The position numbers and the translations under genes are program-made. A stretch of DNA of 64,000 nt. It comes from Aquimarina mytili (lineage in GTDB: Bacteria; Bacteroidota; Bacteroidia; Flavobacteriales; Flavobacteriaceae). Shown here piece after piece: positions 1 through 8,858 of this stretch. The stretch's first letter is position 1. Each line of letters begins with the position of its first letter. Below the pieces are notes generated by a model. The model made no database searches. It saw nothing but the letters and a program-made list of their open reading frames with translations, and was not told the origin of the DNA. The stretch lies in the NCBI RefSeq assembly GCF_016735115.1, contig NZ_JAERQJ010000009.1:47793-111792 (forward strand), read 5' to 3'.

Positions 1-206
1 GGTACGATATAATATATTTCATCACTAACAGGTTCTTGAGCTTCTTCTGCATTTACAGCTTTACCTCCAGGCAGGACTACATCGCCTTCTAAATCTGTAC
101 CATCAGAATATCTCCAATCATCAGCACCTTCATAAATTGCAGTATTTGGACATTCTGGCTCACAAGCACCACAGTTTATACATTCATCTGTTATTATAAT
201 TGCCAT
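1..206 (-). CDS. 4Fe-4S dicluster ferredoxin, 3' end outside window
   Basis: Read on the minus strand from ATG at 206. The protein begins MAIIITDECINCGACEPECP, an exact first-half 4Fe-4S motif (CxxCxxCxxxCP, residues about 10-20). It then has an insertion with D and E residues typical of bacterial-type 2[4Fe-4S] ferredoxins, and runs off the left edge before the second Cys cluster. It is a small soluble electron carrier. It is divergent from the LuxC-like acyl-CoA reductase (66-bp gap); whether the ferredoxin serves that enzyme is inference. The family call is firm from the motif; the protein is partial. Confidence 0.9.
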   Translation of the reverse strand, partial: MAIIITDECINCGACEPECPNTAIYEGADDWRYSDGTDLEGDVVLPGGKAVNAEEAQEPVSDEIYYIV

Positions 207-272
207 AGCTCTTTTTTATTCTAAATTTGCAACACAAAAATAACTCCTAAACTAGTGATAAACAAATAAGAA

Positions 273-1337
273 ATGCTATTAAATAATCGAATTAACGCTT
301 TTTGTGAATTAGGTAAGTTCCTTGATCAATTCAAATCTACTGGTTATGAGAAAGTTAATACAGTTAAGCTAAATGATGATTTTTTTGACAAAATGATTCA
401 TAAAATTGAAACTGCAGAACATTACAATGGGTGGTTTACCAAAGAAAATGTTATGTATTCTCTTACTCAATGGGGTAAGGCATTAACAAAACGAAAACTT
501 TCGACATGGATTTCTAAATATTCGTTATCTGATGAAGTGATGCCAAAAACTATTGGTGTTATTATGGCAGGAAATATTCCATTAGTTGGGTTTCATGACT
601 TTCTTTCGGTACTAATTTCTGGACATAAAATATTGGTAAAACAATCTTCGAATGATAATCAATTACTTCCATTTTTGGCTTCATACTTAATAGCTATTGA
701 TTCTGAATTCGAAAAACACATATCATTTACAACAGAAAAATTTACCGATTTTGATGCTGTCATTGCCACAGGAAGTAATAATACGGCAAGGTATTTTGAG
801 CACTATTTTGGCAAGGTACCTCATATTATCAGGAAGAACCGAAATTCTGTAGCTGTACTTACAGGCCATGAAACTCAAGAACAGCTGGTTAACTTAGGAG
901 AAGATATCTTTAGATATTTTGGTTTAGGCTGTAGAAGTGTATCTAAATTAATGGTTCCTGTAGGATATGATTTTGATCTGTTTTTTAAATCTATGTATTC
1001 TTACCATGATATCATCACCAGCGCAAAATATGCGAACAACTATGATTACAATAAAGCAGTGTATTTAATGAGTAATTTTAAGTTGTTTGAAAATGGTTTT
1101 TTAATGCTCAAAGAAGATCAGAGCTATGCCTCGCCAATAGCAACATTGTTTTATGAGACATATACATCTCAAGAAGAATTATTAGAAAAACTCGAGGCGG
1201 ATAATGAAAAAATTCAGTGTGTGGTGAGTAGAGGTATATCTGAGAGTCACGTTGATTTTGGACAAACACAATCGCCAGAACTTTCAGATTATGCTGATGG
1301 AGTTGATGTAATTGAATTTTTGACAAAAATTAACTAA
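273..1337 (+). CDS. LuxC-like acyl-CoA reductase
   Basis: A 354-aa protein of the LuxC/acyl-CoA reductase family, an aldehyde-dehydrogenase-like fold that reduces an acyl-CoA to the aldehyde with NAD(P)H. Visible family signatures: GVIMAGNIPLVGFHDF (about residues 97-112), VIATGSNNTARYFE, and FRYFGLGCRSVSKL, whose Cys (about residue 220) is the expected acyl-enzyme nucleophile. No lux genes are nearby, so bioluminescence is not implied. It is divergent from a ferredoxin and lies 127 bp upstream of serC, possibly in the same transcription unit. The physiological substrate cannot be read from sequence. Confidence 0.85.
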   Translation: MLLNNRINAFCELGKFLDQFKSTGYEKVNTVKLNDDFFDKMIHKIETAEHYNGWFTKENVMYSLTQWGKALTKRKLSTWISKYSLSDEVMPKTIGVIMAGNIPLVGFHDFLSVLISGHKILVKQSSNDNQLLPFLASYLIAIDSEFEKHISFTTEKFTDFDAVIATGSNNTARYFEHYFGKVPHIIRKNRNSVAVLTGHETQEQLVNLGEDIFRYFGLGCRSVSKLMVPVGYDFDLFFKSMYSYHDIITSAKYANNYDYNKAVYLMSNFKLFENGFLMLKEDQSYASPIATLFYETYTSQEELLEKLEADNEKIQCVVSRGISESHVDFGQTQSPELSDYADGVDVIEFLTKIN

Positions 1338-1464
1338 ATAATTTATCATTTTGATAATACATTTGTATCAGATTATTAGCACCTTTGTGGTGTTTTTTCT
1401 ATTCAATATCTGAATACGATTGAGCATACAAATTTTACTATTTTAATAACAATAAAAGTTACCG

Positions 1465-2529
1465 ATGAAAAAGCACAATTTTAGCGCTGGACCCTGTATT
1501 TTACCACAAGAAGTTTTTAAAGAAGCTTCACAAGCTATATTAGATTATAATGATTCTGGTTTATCCGTCATTGAAATCTCACATCGTAGTAAAGATTTTG
1601 TTGATATTATGGAAGAAGCTCGCAGTCTGGCACTAGAATTACTCGGGTTAGAAGGAAAAGGATATAAAGCCCTTTTCTTACAAGGAGGTGCCAGTACTCA
1701 ATTTCTTATGACAGCATATAACCTGCTGCAAACCAAAGCTGGATATATTAACACAGGAAGCTGGAGTGATAAAGCTGTTAAAGAAGCAAAGTTATTTGGA
1801 GAAGTGTTAGAAATTGCCTCGTCAAAAGATGCAAATTATAACTACATCCCAAAAGGTTATGAAGTGCCTGGTGATTTAGATTATATACACTGTACAAGTA
1901 ACAATACCATTTTCGGAACACAAATCAAAGATTTCCCGACTTCAAATATCCCATTGGTTTGTGATATGAGTAGTGATATCTTTTCAAGACAATTGGATTT
2001 TTCTAAATTTAGTTTAATCTATGCCGGAGCACAAAAAAATATGGGCCCTGCAGGTACTACTCTTGTTGTAGTAAAAGAAGATATTTTAGGAAAAATAAAT
2101 AGACAAATTCCTTCTATGCTTGATTATCAAGTACATATTAGTAAAGGAAGTATGTTTAATACGCCTCCAGTTTTTGCTGTATATACATCAATGCTGACCT
2201 TAAGATGGCTTAAAAACCTGGGCGGTATTGCAGCTATGGAAGAGCTAAATGAGAAAAAAGCTAAACTGATCTATTCTGAGATTGATGTAAATCCTTTATT
2301 TAAAGGTTTTGCAGCAAAAGAAGATCGTTCAAATATGAATGCTACATTTACTTTAATTAACGAAAATCTTAAAGAAACCTTTGATACCATGTGTAAAGAA
2401 GGAGGAATTAATGGAGTAAATGGTCACCGAAGCGTAGGTGGATATAGAGCAAGCATGTACAATGCAATGACTATAGAAAGTGTTGCTGCCCTTGTAGATA
2501 TAATGGGAGATTTAGAAAGAAAAGCATAA
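1465..2529 (+). CDS. serC: phosphoserine aminotransferase
   Basis: 354 aa, full length for the cytoplasmic PLP enzyme that converts 3-phosphohydroxypyruvate and glutamate to phosphoserine in serine synthesis. The N-terminus MKKHNFSAGPCILPQEV carries the family FSAGP signature. FLQGGAST is the phosphate-binding part and YAGAQKNMGPAG holds the Schiff-base lysine (about K191). The C-terminal GGYRASMYNAM is also typical. It is followed 53 bp later by serA, so two consecutive steps of serine synthesis are encoded together. Confidence 0.97.
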   Translation: MKKHNFSAGPCILPQEVFKEASQAILDYNDSGLSVIEISHRSKDFVDIMEEARSLALELLGLEGKGYKALFLQGGASTQFLMTAYNLLQTKAGYINTGSWSDKAVKEAKLFGEVLEIASSKDANYNYIPKGYEVPGDLDYIHCTSNNTIFGTQIKDFPTSNIPLVCDMSSDIFSRQLDFSKFSLIYAGAQKNMGPAGTTLVVVKEDILGKINRQIPSMLDYQVHISKGSMFNTPPVFAVYTSMLTLRWLKNLGGIAAMEELNEKKAKLIYSEIDVNPLFKGFAAKEDRSNMNATFTLINENLKETFDTMCKEGGINGVNGHRSVGGYRASMYNAMTIESVAALVDIMGDLERKA

Positions 2530-2582
2530 ACAAAATTGTTAAGGTTAGTTACAACTTAACATGAATAACTTATAATTTAATA

Positions 2583-3533
2583 ATGAAAGTATTAGCAAAC
2601 GACGGAGTATCACAAAGCGGTATTGATGCTTTAGAGAAAGAAGGTTTTGAAGTATTAACAACAACAGTTGCTCAAGATCAATTAGTGAATTTTATTAATG
2701 ATAATGAAATATCAGTTTTATTAGTTCGAAGCGCAACTAAAGTAAGAACTGATATTATCGACAACTGCCCATCGCTTAAAATCATTGGTCGTGGCGGTGT
2801 AGGTATGGATAATATCGATGTAGCATATGCAAGAGAAAAAGGTTTGAGTGTAATAAACACCCCTGCAGCATCATCTGGATCCGTTGCAGAATTGGTTTTT
2901 GCTCACCTTTATGGTAGTGTACGTTTTTTACATGATTCTAACCGTAATATGCCATTAGAAGGTGATAGTAAATTCAAGAATCTTAAGAAAGCCTATGGCG
3001 GTGGTACTGAGCTAAGAGGAAAAACATTAGGTGTTATTGGTATTGGTCGTATTGGACAAGCAACTGCCAAAATTGCAATTGGTGTTGGTATGAATGTGAT
3101 TGCTTATGATCCATTTATTGAAGAAGTAGATATTCCGTTAGAGTTTTTTGATGGTCAATCGCTAAACTTTAAGATCAAGACTGTTTCTAAAGAAGAAGTA
3201 TTAAAAAATGCAGATTTCTTTACTCTTCATGTTCCTGCACAAAAGGAATATGTTATCGGTAAACCAGAAATAGAACAAATGAAAGATGGTGCAGGATTAA
3301 TTAATGCTGCACGAGGCGGTGTTATCGACGAAGTGGCATTAGTTGAAGCTTTAGAAGCAGGTAAATTAGGTTTTGCAGGACTAGATGTATTTGAAAACGA
3401 ACCCAGCCCTGCTATTAAAGTATTAATGAATAACAAAATATCATTGACTCCGCATATTGGAGCAGCAACCGGCGAGGCTCAAGATCGTATTGGACAAGAA
3501 CTTGCTGATCAAATTATTAGTATTTTAAAATAA
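2583..3533 (+). CDS. serA: D-3-phosphoglycerate dehydrogenase, short form
   Basis: 316 aa. A D-isomer-specific 2-hydroxyacid dehydrogenase that oxidises 3-phosphoglycerate for serine synthesis. The Rossmann motif GVIGIGRIGQATA starts near residue 150; the catalytic Arg is in NAARGGVIDE and the catalytic His in TPHIGAAT near the C-terminus. The protein ends right after the catalytic domain, so the C-terminal ACT domain of long SerA proteins is absent and serine feedback through ACT is not expected. It lies directly after serC and before a strong terminator at 3555-3589. Confidence 0.93.
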   Translation: MKVLANDGVSQSGIDALEKEGFEVLTTTVAQDQLVNFINDNEISVLLVRSATKVRTDIIDNCPSLKIIGRGGVGMDNIDVAYAREKGLSVINTPAASSGSVAELVFAHLYGSVRFLHDSNRNMPLEGDSKFKNLKKAYGGGTELRGKTLGVIGIGRIGQATAKIAIGVGMNVIAYDPFIEEVDIPLEFFDGQSLNFKIKTVSKEEVLKNADFFTLHVPAQKEYVIGKPEIEQMKDGAGLINAARGGVIDEVALVEALEAGKLGFAGLDVFENEPSPAIKVLMNNKISLTPHIGAATGEAQDRIGQELADQIISILK

Positions 3534-3554
3534 AAGACTATTCACAAAATAAGT

Positions 3555-3589
3555 AATACCGCTCTATATCCAAGGGCGGTATTTTTTTG
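3555..3589 (+). terminator. intrinsic terminator after serA
   Basis: Perfect 8-bp stem AATACCGC/GCGGTATT (3555-3562 with 3576-3583) followed by a run of T. It ends the serC-serA unit. Confidence 0.85.
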
Positions 3590-3729
3590 TTCAAAATTAT
3601 CCAGGAATTGCATTTAATCTTTAAAAATTACATTTCATCTGTTTTTTCATGAAATAAAACTATGGTATATGGATTTCTTAAAAAGAAAAGATGTAAATTT
3701 AAGTTCCTTTAACTAAAAAAATAAAAATC

Positions 3730-4368
3730 ATGTCTGGAATTTTAGATCTTTTAAATAGCCCAATGGGTAAACAAATTATTAGTGGTGTAAGCTCACAAAC
3801 AGGGCAATCCGCTGACAAAACCGGAAGCCTTTTAAATATGGCCATGCCTGTATTAATGGGAGCTATGCAAAGAAATGCTGCTACTCCTGAAGGAGCTTCT
3901 GGGTTATTAAATGCATTGTCTAGTAAGCATTCAGGAGGAATTTTGGATAATTTAGGAGGTTTATTTGAAGGTGGTGTAGATCAAAGTGTTACCAATGATG
4001 GTGCCGGAATTCTAGGACATATTCTTGGAGGAAAACAACCTGCCGTAGAGAGTGCTTTGAGCCAAAAATCAGGAATAGATGCAGGTTCTGTTGCCGAAAT
4101 ATTAAAAGTAGCTGCCCCAATTCTTATGGGTGCTTTAGGTAAACAGGCTACACAAAATAATGTAAGTGATGCTAATGGACTGGCTAGCTTACTTGGTAAT
4201 ATGTCTGGAGCTCCGCAAGGATCAAAACAACAGTCATTAATAGAAACTTTTCTTGATGCCGATGGTGATGGTAGTGTTCTTGATGATGTAGCAGGTATGT
4301 TATTAAGCGGTAGCGGAAGCAAAAAAGGAGGCCTTGGCGGTTTGCTTGGAGGTCTTTTTGGAAAATAA
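3730..4368 (+). CDS. DUF937 (YidB-like) protein
   Basis: 212 aa, Gly/Ala/Ser-rich and low in aromatic residues, with repeated helical segments of the type APILMGALGKQ and MPVLMGAMQRN. This is the pattern of the DUF937/YidB family of small proteins of unknown function. There is an acidic stretch DADGDGSVLDD near residue 178 (Ca-loop-like, but not a complete EF hand) and a Gly-rich tail GGLGGLLGGLFGK. No signal peptide. It is a single gene between two terminators. The family is recognised; the function is not known. Confidence 0.8.
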   Translation: MSGILDLLNSPMGKQIISGVSSQTGQSADKTGSLLNMAMPVLMGAMQRNAATPEGASGLLNALSSKHSGGILDNLGGLFEGGVDQSVTNDGAGILGHILGGKQPAVESALSQKSGIDAGSVAEILKVAAPILMGALGKQATQNNVSDANGLASLLGNMSGAPQGSKQQSLIETFLDADGDGSVLDDVAGMLLSGSGSKKGGLGGLLGGLFGK

Positions 4369-4390
4369 TTACAATCCTAAATAATGGTTA

Positions 4391-4418
4391 AAGCCGAAGA
4401 AGATTCTTCGGCTTTTTT
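4391..4418 (+). terminator. intrinsic terminator after the DUF937 gene
   Basis: Perfect 11-bp inverted repeat AAGCCGAAGAA/TTCTTCGGCTT with a 2-nt centre, followed by TTTTTT. Confidence 0.9.
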
Positions 4419-4435
4419 GTATTTTACTTGTTGGG

Positions 4436-4867
4436 ATGATAAAAAAAGTATTTTATATAGTAACCTTTGGAGTATTACTCTATAGTTGTGCAACAACAAA
4501 AGATAGAAATATTGCTCAGTATTTTAATCATGATAAAAATGATACGATACGAATAGCTAATGATAGCCTTGAGTATGAAATACTTATTATAGAACCCGGA
4601 TTTAATGCATGGCTAGTAACACAAAGACCTAGAGGCTACTATTCTGAAACCTTTTTGGAAATCAGGAATAGACAATATGTAGTTGAGTATAATCAAAGAG
4701 TCTCTCAACCCATACGTTTCGATCCAAACCTATATATTCAATACATCAATTACGAGCCTCATATTCATTATGGGTACGAGGTAAATTATCTATTGTATAA
4801 TTATTTTTTGTTTTTTGAACAACGGTATAGGCAACGTTTTCTTGTAAGTCGTGGGAGAAGGTTTTGA
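4436..4867 (+). CDS. small lipoprotein, DUF6146-like
   Basis: 143 aa. The N-terminus MIKKVFYIVTFGVLLYSCAT is a lipoprotein signal peptide with a lipobox LYSC, so the protein is probably anchored in an envelope membrane. The mature part is rich in Tyr, Arg and Asn (YNYFLFFEQRYRQRF near the C-terminus). It resembles a flavobacterial family of unknown function that I recall as DUF6146; this assignment is from memory. The start lies only 17 bp after the preceding terminator. It may be read together with the next membrane protein. Confidence 0.7.
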   Translation: MIKKVFYIVTFGVLLYSCATTKDRNIAQYFNHDKNDTIRIANDSLEYEILIIEPGFNAWLVTQRPRGYYSETFLEIRNRQYVVEYNQRVSQPIRFDPNLYIQYINYEPHIHYGYEVNYLLYNYFLFFEQRYRQRFLVSRGRRF

Positions 4868-4894
4868 TTTGAATAGTTTTTAATTGTATTTTTG
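4864..4894 (+). promoter_or_regulatory. Bacteroidota-type promoter before the 4899 gene
   Basis: TTG at 4864-4866, a 20-bp spacer, then TATTTTTG at 4887-4894, matching TTG-N(17-23)-TAnnTTTG. The ATG at 4899 lies only 5 bp after the -7 box, so a transcript from here would be leaderless or nearly so. Confidence 0.45.
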
Positions 4895-4898
4895 CGCC

Positions 4899-5420
4899 AT
4901 GCAAAAATTCAAAGATCGCTGGGAAATAAAATCTAGCTGGCAATTAATCTTTCCGATACTCGGATTACTAAGTGTACTGTTTTCTTCTTATTTGATAAGC
5001 AAAAAAATCATGACATTTATTGAAATTAGTCAAACAGATGTTGCATATATTGGTATGCTTTCTGCACTAATCGGTTTTTTCTCAGTTCTTTTGGTGTCAA
5101 TAACCTTGAAGCTTTTCAATATTCTTGAACCTAAGTGGCAAGTCACCTATCGCTGGGAGCTTATTGCTATATTTATAGTATTTGCAATTACCGGATCAAC
5201 AGCGGCTAGAATTTCTGATCCTATGATTTCTTTTTTAGGAATTCATAGTGAAACTACAAGCGGCTGGATATACTGGCCCACGCGTATATTATTTGTATTT
5301 CCAATATACCAAATACTGCTCCTTATCGTAGGGTGGTTATTTGGTCAATTCAAATTTTTCTGGAATTTTGAAAAGAAAATGTTAAGTAGAATGGGGTTTT
5401 CACGTCTTTTTATGGATTAA
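4899..5420 (+). CDS. small integral membrane protein, DUF6787-like
   Basis: 173 aa from the ATG at 4899 (MQKFKDRWEIKSSW). The reading frame is open 15 bp further upstream, but that stretch overlaps the promoter box, so the later ATG is preferred. Four hydrophobic segments are visible (about residues 17-36, 48-70, 82-102 and 128-155), starting with LIFPILGLLSVLFSSYLI. The basic-aromatic N-terminus WEIKSSWQLIFP is typical of a flavobacterial family I recall as DUF6787. No catalytic motif is seen. The stop overlaps the convergent small gene at 5417 by 4 bp. Confidence 0.7.
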   Translation: MQKFKDRWEIKSSWQLIFPILGLLSVLFSSYLISKKIMTFIEISQTDVAYIGMLSALIGFFSVLLVSITLKLFNILEPKWQVTYRWELIAIFIVFAITGSTAARISDPMISFLGIHSETTSGWIYWPTRILFVFPIYQILLLIVGWLFGQFKFFWNFEKKMLSRMGFSRLFMD

Positions 5421-5716
5421 GATACATCTGCATCTATAATATCTTTTACCGTTTCTTTTTTGAACACATAAGTATATAACCACATTATAGTAAAAGTGGG
5501 TATAATATCAAAACCTGGTAATGCTTCTTCGACCAATGTAAAAACACCAGCAGCTTTACCAACATTACCCTTATACATCTTTGTCATTAGCCAACCGGCA
5601 AGAGGAGCCCATATAACATCTCCAAATTCGCCAACTCCGGGTATAATATACGTTACCATACCTAGGCCGTCAAAAAGTAAGCTTAATCCAAGTTTTTTAT
5701 ATTTATCATTTACCAT
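5417..5716 (-). CDS. small membrane protein of unknown function
   Basis: 99 aa with hydrophobic stretches around LLFDGLGMVTYIIPGVGEFG (about 13-32), a middle segment, and FDIIPTFTIMWLYTYVF (about 69-85). The Gly/Pro-rich PGVGEFGDVIWAPL motif recalls small bacterial membrane proteins of the DUF4112 kind, but I cannot confirm the family. It converges with the 4899 gene (4-bp overlap) and lies 53 bp downstream of folE on the same strand. Confidence 0.7.
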   Translation of the reverse strand: MVNDKYKKLGLSLLFDGLGMVTYIIPGVGEFGDVIWAPLAGWLMTKMYKGNVGKAAGVFTLVEEALPGFDIIPTFTIMWLYTYVFKKETVKDIIDADVS

Positions 5717-5769
5717 ATTAAATTATTTGGGGTTTGTATCGAATAAAGCAAATAGTGTTCCAAAATAAG

Positions 5770-6366
5770 TTACCCCAAATCTGCCGTAATCAATCTTAAA
5801 AACTCCGTTCTGGTTTCAATTTTTTCAAATTGTCCTCTAAAACCTGAAGTCGTTGTTACCGAATTTTGTTTTTGTACACCACGCATCATCATACACATAT
5901 GTGAAGCTTCAATAACTACCGCTACTCCTTTTGGTTTCAAAGTATCATTTATACATTCTAAGATATCATGAGTAAGGCGCTCCTGAACCTGCAATCGTCG
6001 TGCAAAAATGTCTACCACTCTGGGTAATTTACTTAATCCAACTATATGACCATTAGGAATATAAGCGATATGGGCTTTACCAAAGAATGGCAACATATGA
6101 TGCTCGCATAAAGAATACAATTCAATATCCTTAACTATTACCATATCATCATATTCTTCTTTAAACATGGCACTTTTTAGTACCTGTTCTGGATCTTGAT
6201 GATACCCTTGCGTCAAAAACAGCATAGCCTTAGCAGCGCGTTCAGGTGTTTTTTGTATTCCTTCTCTTTCTATATCCTCTCCTAGATCACCAAGTATAGA
6301 TTCAAAATGCTCTCTAACATCATCAGTAACCTTTATATTATACTCTTCAAAGTTTTTATATGGCAT
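5770..6366 (-). CDS. folE: GTP cyclohydrolase I
   Basis: 198 aa. Converts GTP to 7,8-dihydroneopterin triphosphate, the first step to tetrahydrofolate/tetrahydropterin. Family motifs are complete: LYSLCEHHMLPFFGKAHIAY (Zn-binding Cys and catalytic His), GLSKLPRVVDIFARRLQVQE, and EASHMCMMMRGVQK with the third Zn ligand Cys. The C-terminal SGFRGQFE is also typical. It lies 5 bp after msrA on the same strand, so the two are co-transcribed. Confidence 0.97.
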   Translation of the reverse strand: MPYKNFEEYNIKVTDDVREHFESILGDLGEDIEREGIQKTPERAAKAMLFLTQGYHQDPEQVLKSAMFKEEYDDMVIVKDIELYSLCEHHMLPFFGKAHIAYIPNGHIVGLSKLPRVVDIFARRLQVQERLTHDILECINDTLKPKGVAVVIEASHMCMMMRGVQKQNSVTTTSGFRGQFEKIETRTEFLRLITADLG

Positions 6367-6371
6367 ATCAC

Positions 6372-6929
6372 TTAATTCTGTAATTCTTCTTTTAATTTAG
6401 CCTTAAAGGTAGTATATAATTTATTAAGCTTTGGATTAATGACAAACTGGCAATATCCTTGACTACTATTCTGATTATAATAATTTTGGTGATAATCTTC
6501 AGCATTATAGAAAGGTCCCAATTCTGTAATTTCTGTAACAATGGGACTATCAAATATGTCCTGCTTTTCTAATTCTTCTATTAGAGCCTCTGCAACCGTT
6601 TTTTGTTCTTCATTCGCATAAAAAATTGCACTGCGATATTGTGTACCTCGATCAGCTCCTTGTTGATTTAATGTGGTTGGATCATGGGTAGCAAAAAAAA
6701 TCTCCAGTAACTCTTTAAAACTAATCAAACCAGGATTGTATTTGATTTTAATTGCTTCAGCATGACCTGTTCTTCCGGTTGTAATCTCCCTGTAGGCTGG
6801 ATTTTTTATAGTACCCCCGGTATATCCCGAAATTACTTGACTAACGCCTTCTAGACGTTGAAAAACAGCCTCTGTACACCAAAAACAACCTCCGGCGAGT
6901 ATAGCCTCTTCTATAATATCTTCTTTCAT
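6372..6929 (-). CDS. msrA: peptide-methionine (S)-S-oxide reductase
   Basis: 185 aa. Reduces methionine-S-sulfoxide in proteins and free methionine. The active-site GCFWC is at residues 14-18 and is followed by TEAVFQRLEGV and SGYTGGTIKNPAYREI, both family signatures; GHAEAIKIKYNP is also typical. There is no MsrB fusion. It is the first gene of the msrA-folE pair. A weak promoter-like match lies upstream on the minus strand (TTG at 6984-6982, 17-bp spacer, TATTTTAG at 6964-6957; one mismatch in the -7 box). Confidence 0.96.
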   Translation of the reverse strand: MKEDIIEEAILAGGCFWCTEAVFQRLEGVSQVISGYTGGTIKNPAYREITTGRTGHAEAIKIKYNPGLISFKELLEIFFATHDPTTLNQQGADRGTQYRSAIFYANEEQKTVAEALIEELEKQDIFDSPIVTEITELGPFYNAEDYHQNYYNQNSSQGYCQFVINPKLNKLYTTFKAKLKEELQN

Positions 6930-7096
6930 TACAATTTTTTAACCGTATTTATAGAACTAAAATACGTATATAGTAAAATCTCAATACTTTTTTAACGTTT
7001 CATTAGCACCTATAGTTCGATATATAAACTTAGACCAATATCTTGGGGATTCTTTGGATATTGACTATTTTCACTGCTTATAAACTTGAAAAATAC

Positions 7097-7759
7097 ATGA
7101 TCAAAGCAAAAAACATCCATAAATATTATGGTGATTTACACGTTCTTAAGGGTGTAGATTTGCATATTAAAAAAGGGGAAATTGTTTCTATTGTAGGAGC
7201 ATCGGGAGCCGGAAAAACCACATTGTTACAAATTTTAGGCACACTAGATCGAGCCAATACAATTAATGAAAGTCTTTTAACAATAAACGAGGCCAGCATT
7301 GATAAGCTTTCGCAAAAGCAGCTTTCAAAATTTAGAAATGAACAACTTGGATTTATTTTTCAGTTTCATCAATTATTACCAGAGTTTACCGCTTTAGAAA
7401 ATGTATGTATTCCGGCTTTTATAAAGAAAACACCAAAAGCTAAAGCCGAAAAAAGAGCCAAAGAATTGTTAGATTTCTTAGGGCTTTCGCACCGATATGA
7501 CCATAAACCAAATGAATTATCAGGAGGAGAACAACAGCGAGTGGCTGTTGCAAGAGCATTAATCAATAATCCAAAAGTGATTTTTGCCGATGAACCCTCT
7601 GGAAACCTTGATAGCGAGGCTGCAGAAAATCTGCATAAATTGTTTTTTAAACTTAGAGATGAGTTTGGACAAACTTTTGTGATTGTAACTCATAATCAAG
7701 AATTAGCTGACATGGCAGATCGAAAATTGGTAATGGTAGATGGTAAAATAATTGGATAA
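7097..7759 (+). CDS. LolD-type ABC transporter ATPase
   Basis: 220 aa from ATG 7097 (MIKAKNIHKYYGDLHVLKG). An upstream in-frame ATG at 7043 adds a non-conserved 18-residue hydrophobic extension and is not preferred. Walker A GASGAGKTT is at about 34-42, the Q-loop region is FIFQFHQLLPEFTALENV, the signature is LSGGEQQR, Walker B is VIFADEP, and there is an H-loop His in IVTHNQ. The LLPEFTALENV form is characteristic of LolD/MacB-type ATPases that work with an FtsX-like permease on lipoproteins or envelope substrates. No permease is adjacent, so the partner is elsewhere. It is followed 5 bp later by the TIGR02757 gene. Confidence 0.88.
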   Translation: MIKAKNIHKYYGDLHVLKGVDLHIKKGEIVSIVGASGAGKTTLLQILGTLDRANTINESLLTINEASIDKLSQKQLSKFRNEQLGFIFQFHQLLPEFTALENVCIPAFIKKTPKAKAEKRAKELLDFLGLSHRYDHKPNELSGGEQQRVAVARALINNPKVIFADEPSGNLDSEAAENLHKLFFKLRDEFGQTFVIVTHNQELADMADRKLVMVDGKIIG

Positions 7760-7764
7760 AACAA

Positions 7765-8538
7765 GTGAAAAAACTAGATATACTAGACCTCAAAGGCTTT
7801 CTTGACGAAAAAGCTTCTTTTTACGAACAACCAAAATTTATAGAAACAGATCCCATACAAATCCCCCATTTGTTTACACAAAAAGAAGATATTGAAATCT
7901 CAGGTTTTTTAACAGCTACAATTTCCTGGGGAAATCGTAAAAGTATTCTAACCAATGCGCATAAATTGATGGGACTTCTTGGAAATACTCCTTACGATTT
8001 TGTTATGCATCATACAAAAACAGACTTAGAACGGTTAGAAGGGTTTGTGCATCGTACGTTTAACAGTATTGATCTGTCATACTTCATTATAGCACTAAAA
8101 GAAATTTATACCAATCATGGTGATATGGAAAGTTTTTATGCGCAGTTTAGTACAGAAAATAATTTTCAAAATGCGATCCATCACTTTAAGAAAGAATTTT
8201 TTTCACTTCCTCATCTAACTAGAACAGAGAAGCATATAAGCGATCCGTATAAAAATTCTGCCGCCAAAAGAATTAACATGTTTTTGAGGTGGATGGTGAG
8301 GGATTCTAAAGCTGGTGTTGATCTTGGGATTTGGAAGAACCTCTCTCCTTCTCAACTGTCTTGTCCATTAGATGTTCATTCTGGTAATGTTGCACGCAAA
8401 CTTGGATTACTTAAACGAAAACAAAATGATGGTAAAGCTTTATCAGAATTAGATGAAAAGCTAAGAAAACTAGATCCTATTGATCCTGTCAAATATGACT
8501 ATGCTTTATTCGGATTAGGAGTTTTCGAAAAATTCTAA
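7765..8538 (+). CDS. TIGR02757 family protein
   Basis: 257 aa, cytoplasmic. It matches the conserved Bacteroidota family of about 255 residues called TIGR02757 (DUF2400), recognised from ISWGNRKSILTNAHKL in the N-terminal third, FLRWMVR in the middle, and CPLDVHSGNVARKLGLLKRK and DPVKYDYALFGLG near the C-terminus. The function is unknown; the helical pattern with LDVHSGNVAR recalls HhH-type DNA glycosylase folds, which is inference only. It is co-directional with the ABC ATPase (5-bp gap) and convergent with 8541 (2-bp gap). Confidence 0.9.
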   Translation: MKKLDILDLKGFLDEKASFYEQPKFIETDPIQIPHLFTQKEDIEISGFLTATISWGNRKSILTNAHKLMGLLGNTPYDFVMHHTKTDLERLEGFVHRTFNSIDLSYFIIALKEIYTNHGDMESFYAQFSTENNFQNAIHHFKKEFFSLPHLTRTEKHISDPYKNSAAKRINMFLRWMVRDSKAGVDLGIWKNLSPSQLSCPLDVHSGNVARKLGLLKRKQNDGKALSELDEKLRKLDPIDPVKYDYALFGLGVFEKF

Positions 8539-8540
8539 AA

Positions 8541-8858
8541 TCAGATATAAACAAAGTATAGAATACTGACCAGAACCATCAAAGTTAAACTTAGAAGTAT
8601 TTTTTTTACTACCCAAATCATAGAAAAGTCCCGTAATCGAATTAATGCAAAAATCAAACCAATCCCAATCCCAGTAATACCATAAAATATTGGTATAATA
8701 AAATATAAAACACCATCAATACTATGTGGATGATCACTACCAAAAAAAGTAACGATTACAAATGCTAAGAGTAGACCAGTCAAAGTATATAAAAACAGTC
8801 CAATAAGAATTGATTTAAGAACCCCAAAAAAATGTCGCTTATTATATTTCTCTAGCAT
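8541..8858 (-). CDS. small three-helix membrane protein, unknown
   Basis: 105 aa. The hydrophobic segments are about residues 12-37 (SILIGLFLYTLTGLLLAFVI), 49-70 (VLYFIIPIFYGITGIGIGLI) and 82-105. A basic stretch KYNKRHFF precedes the first segment. It starts immediately after the stop of the 8859 gene, so the two form an operon. I recognise no family. Confidence 0.65.
   Translation of the reverse strand: MLEKYNKRHFFGVLKSILIGLFLYTLTGLLLAFVIVTFFGSDHPHSIDGVLYFIIPIFYGITGIGIGLIFALIRLRDFSMIWVVKKILLSLTLMVLVSILYFVYI

Noticed and set aside
273..1337. Bioluminescence (lux) locus because of the LuxC-like reductase
   Set aside because: No luxAB, luxD or luxE nearby; this family is widespread in non-luminous Bacteroidota next to serC/serA.
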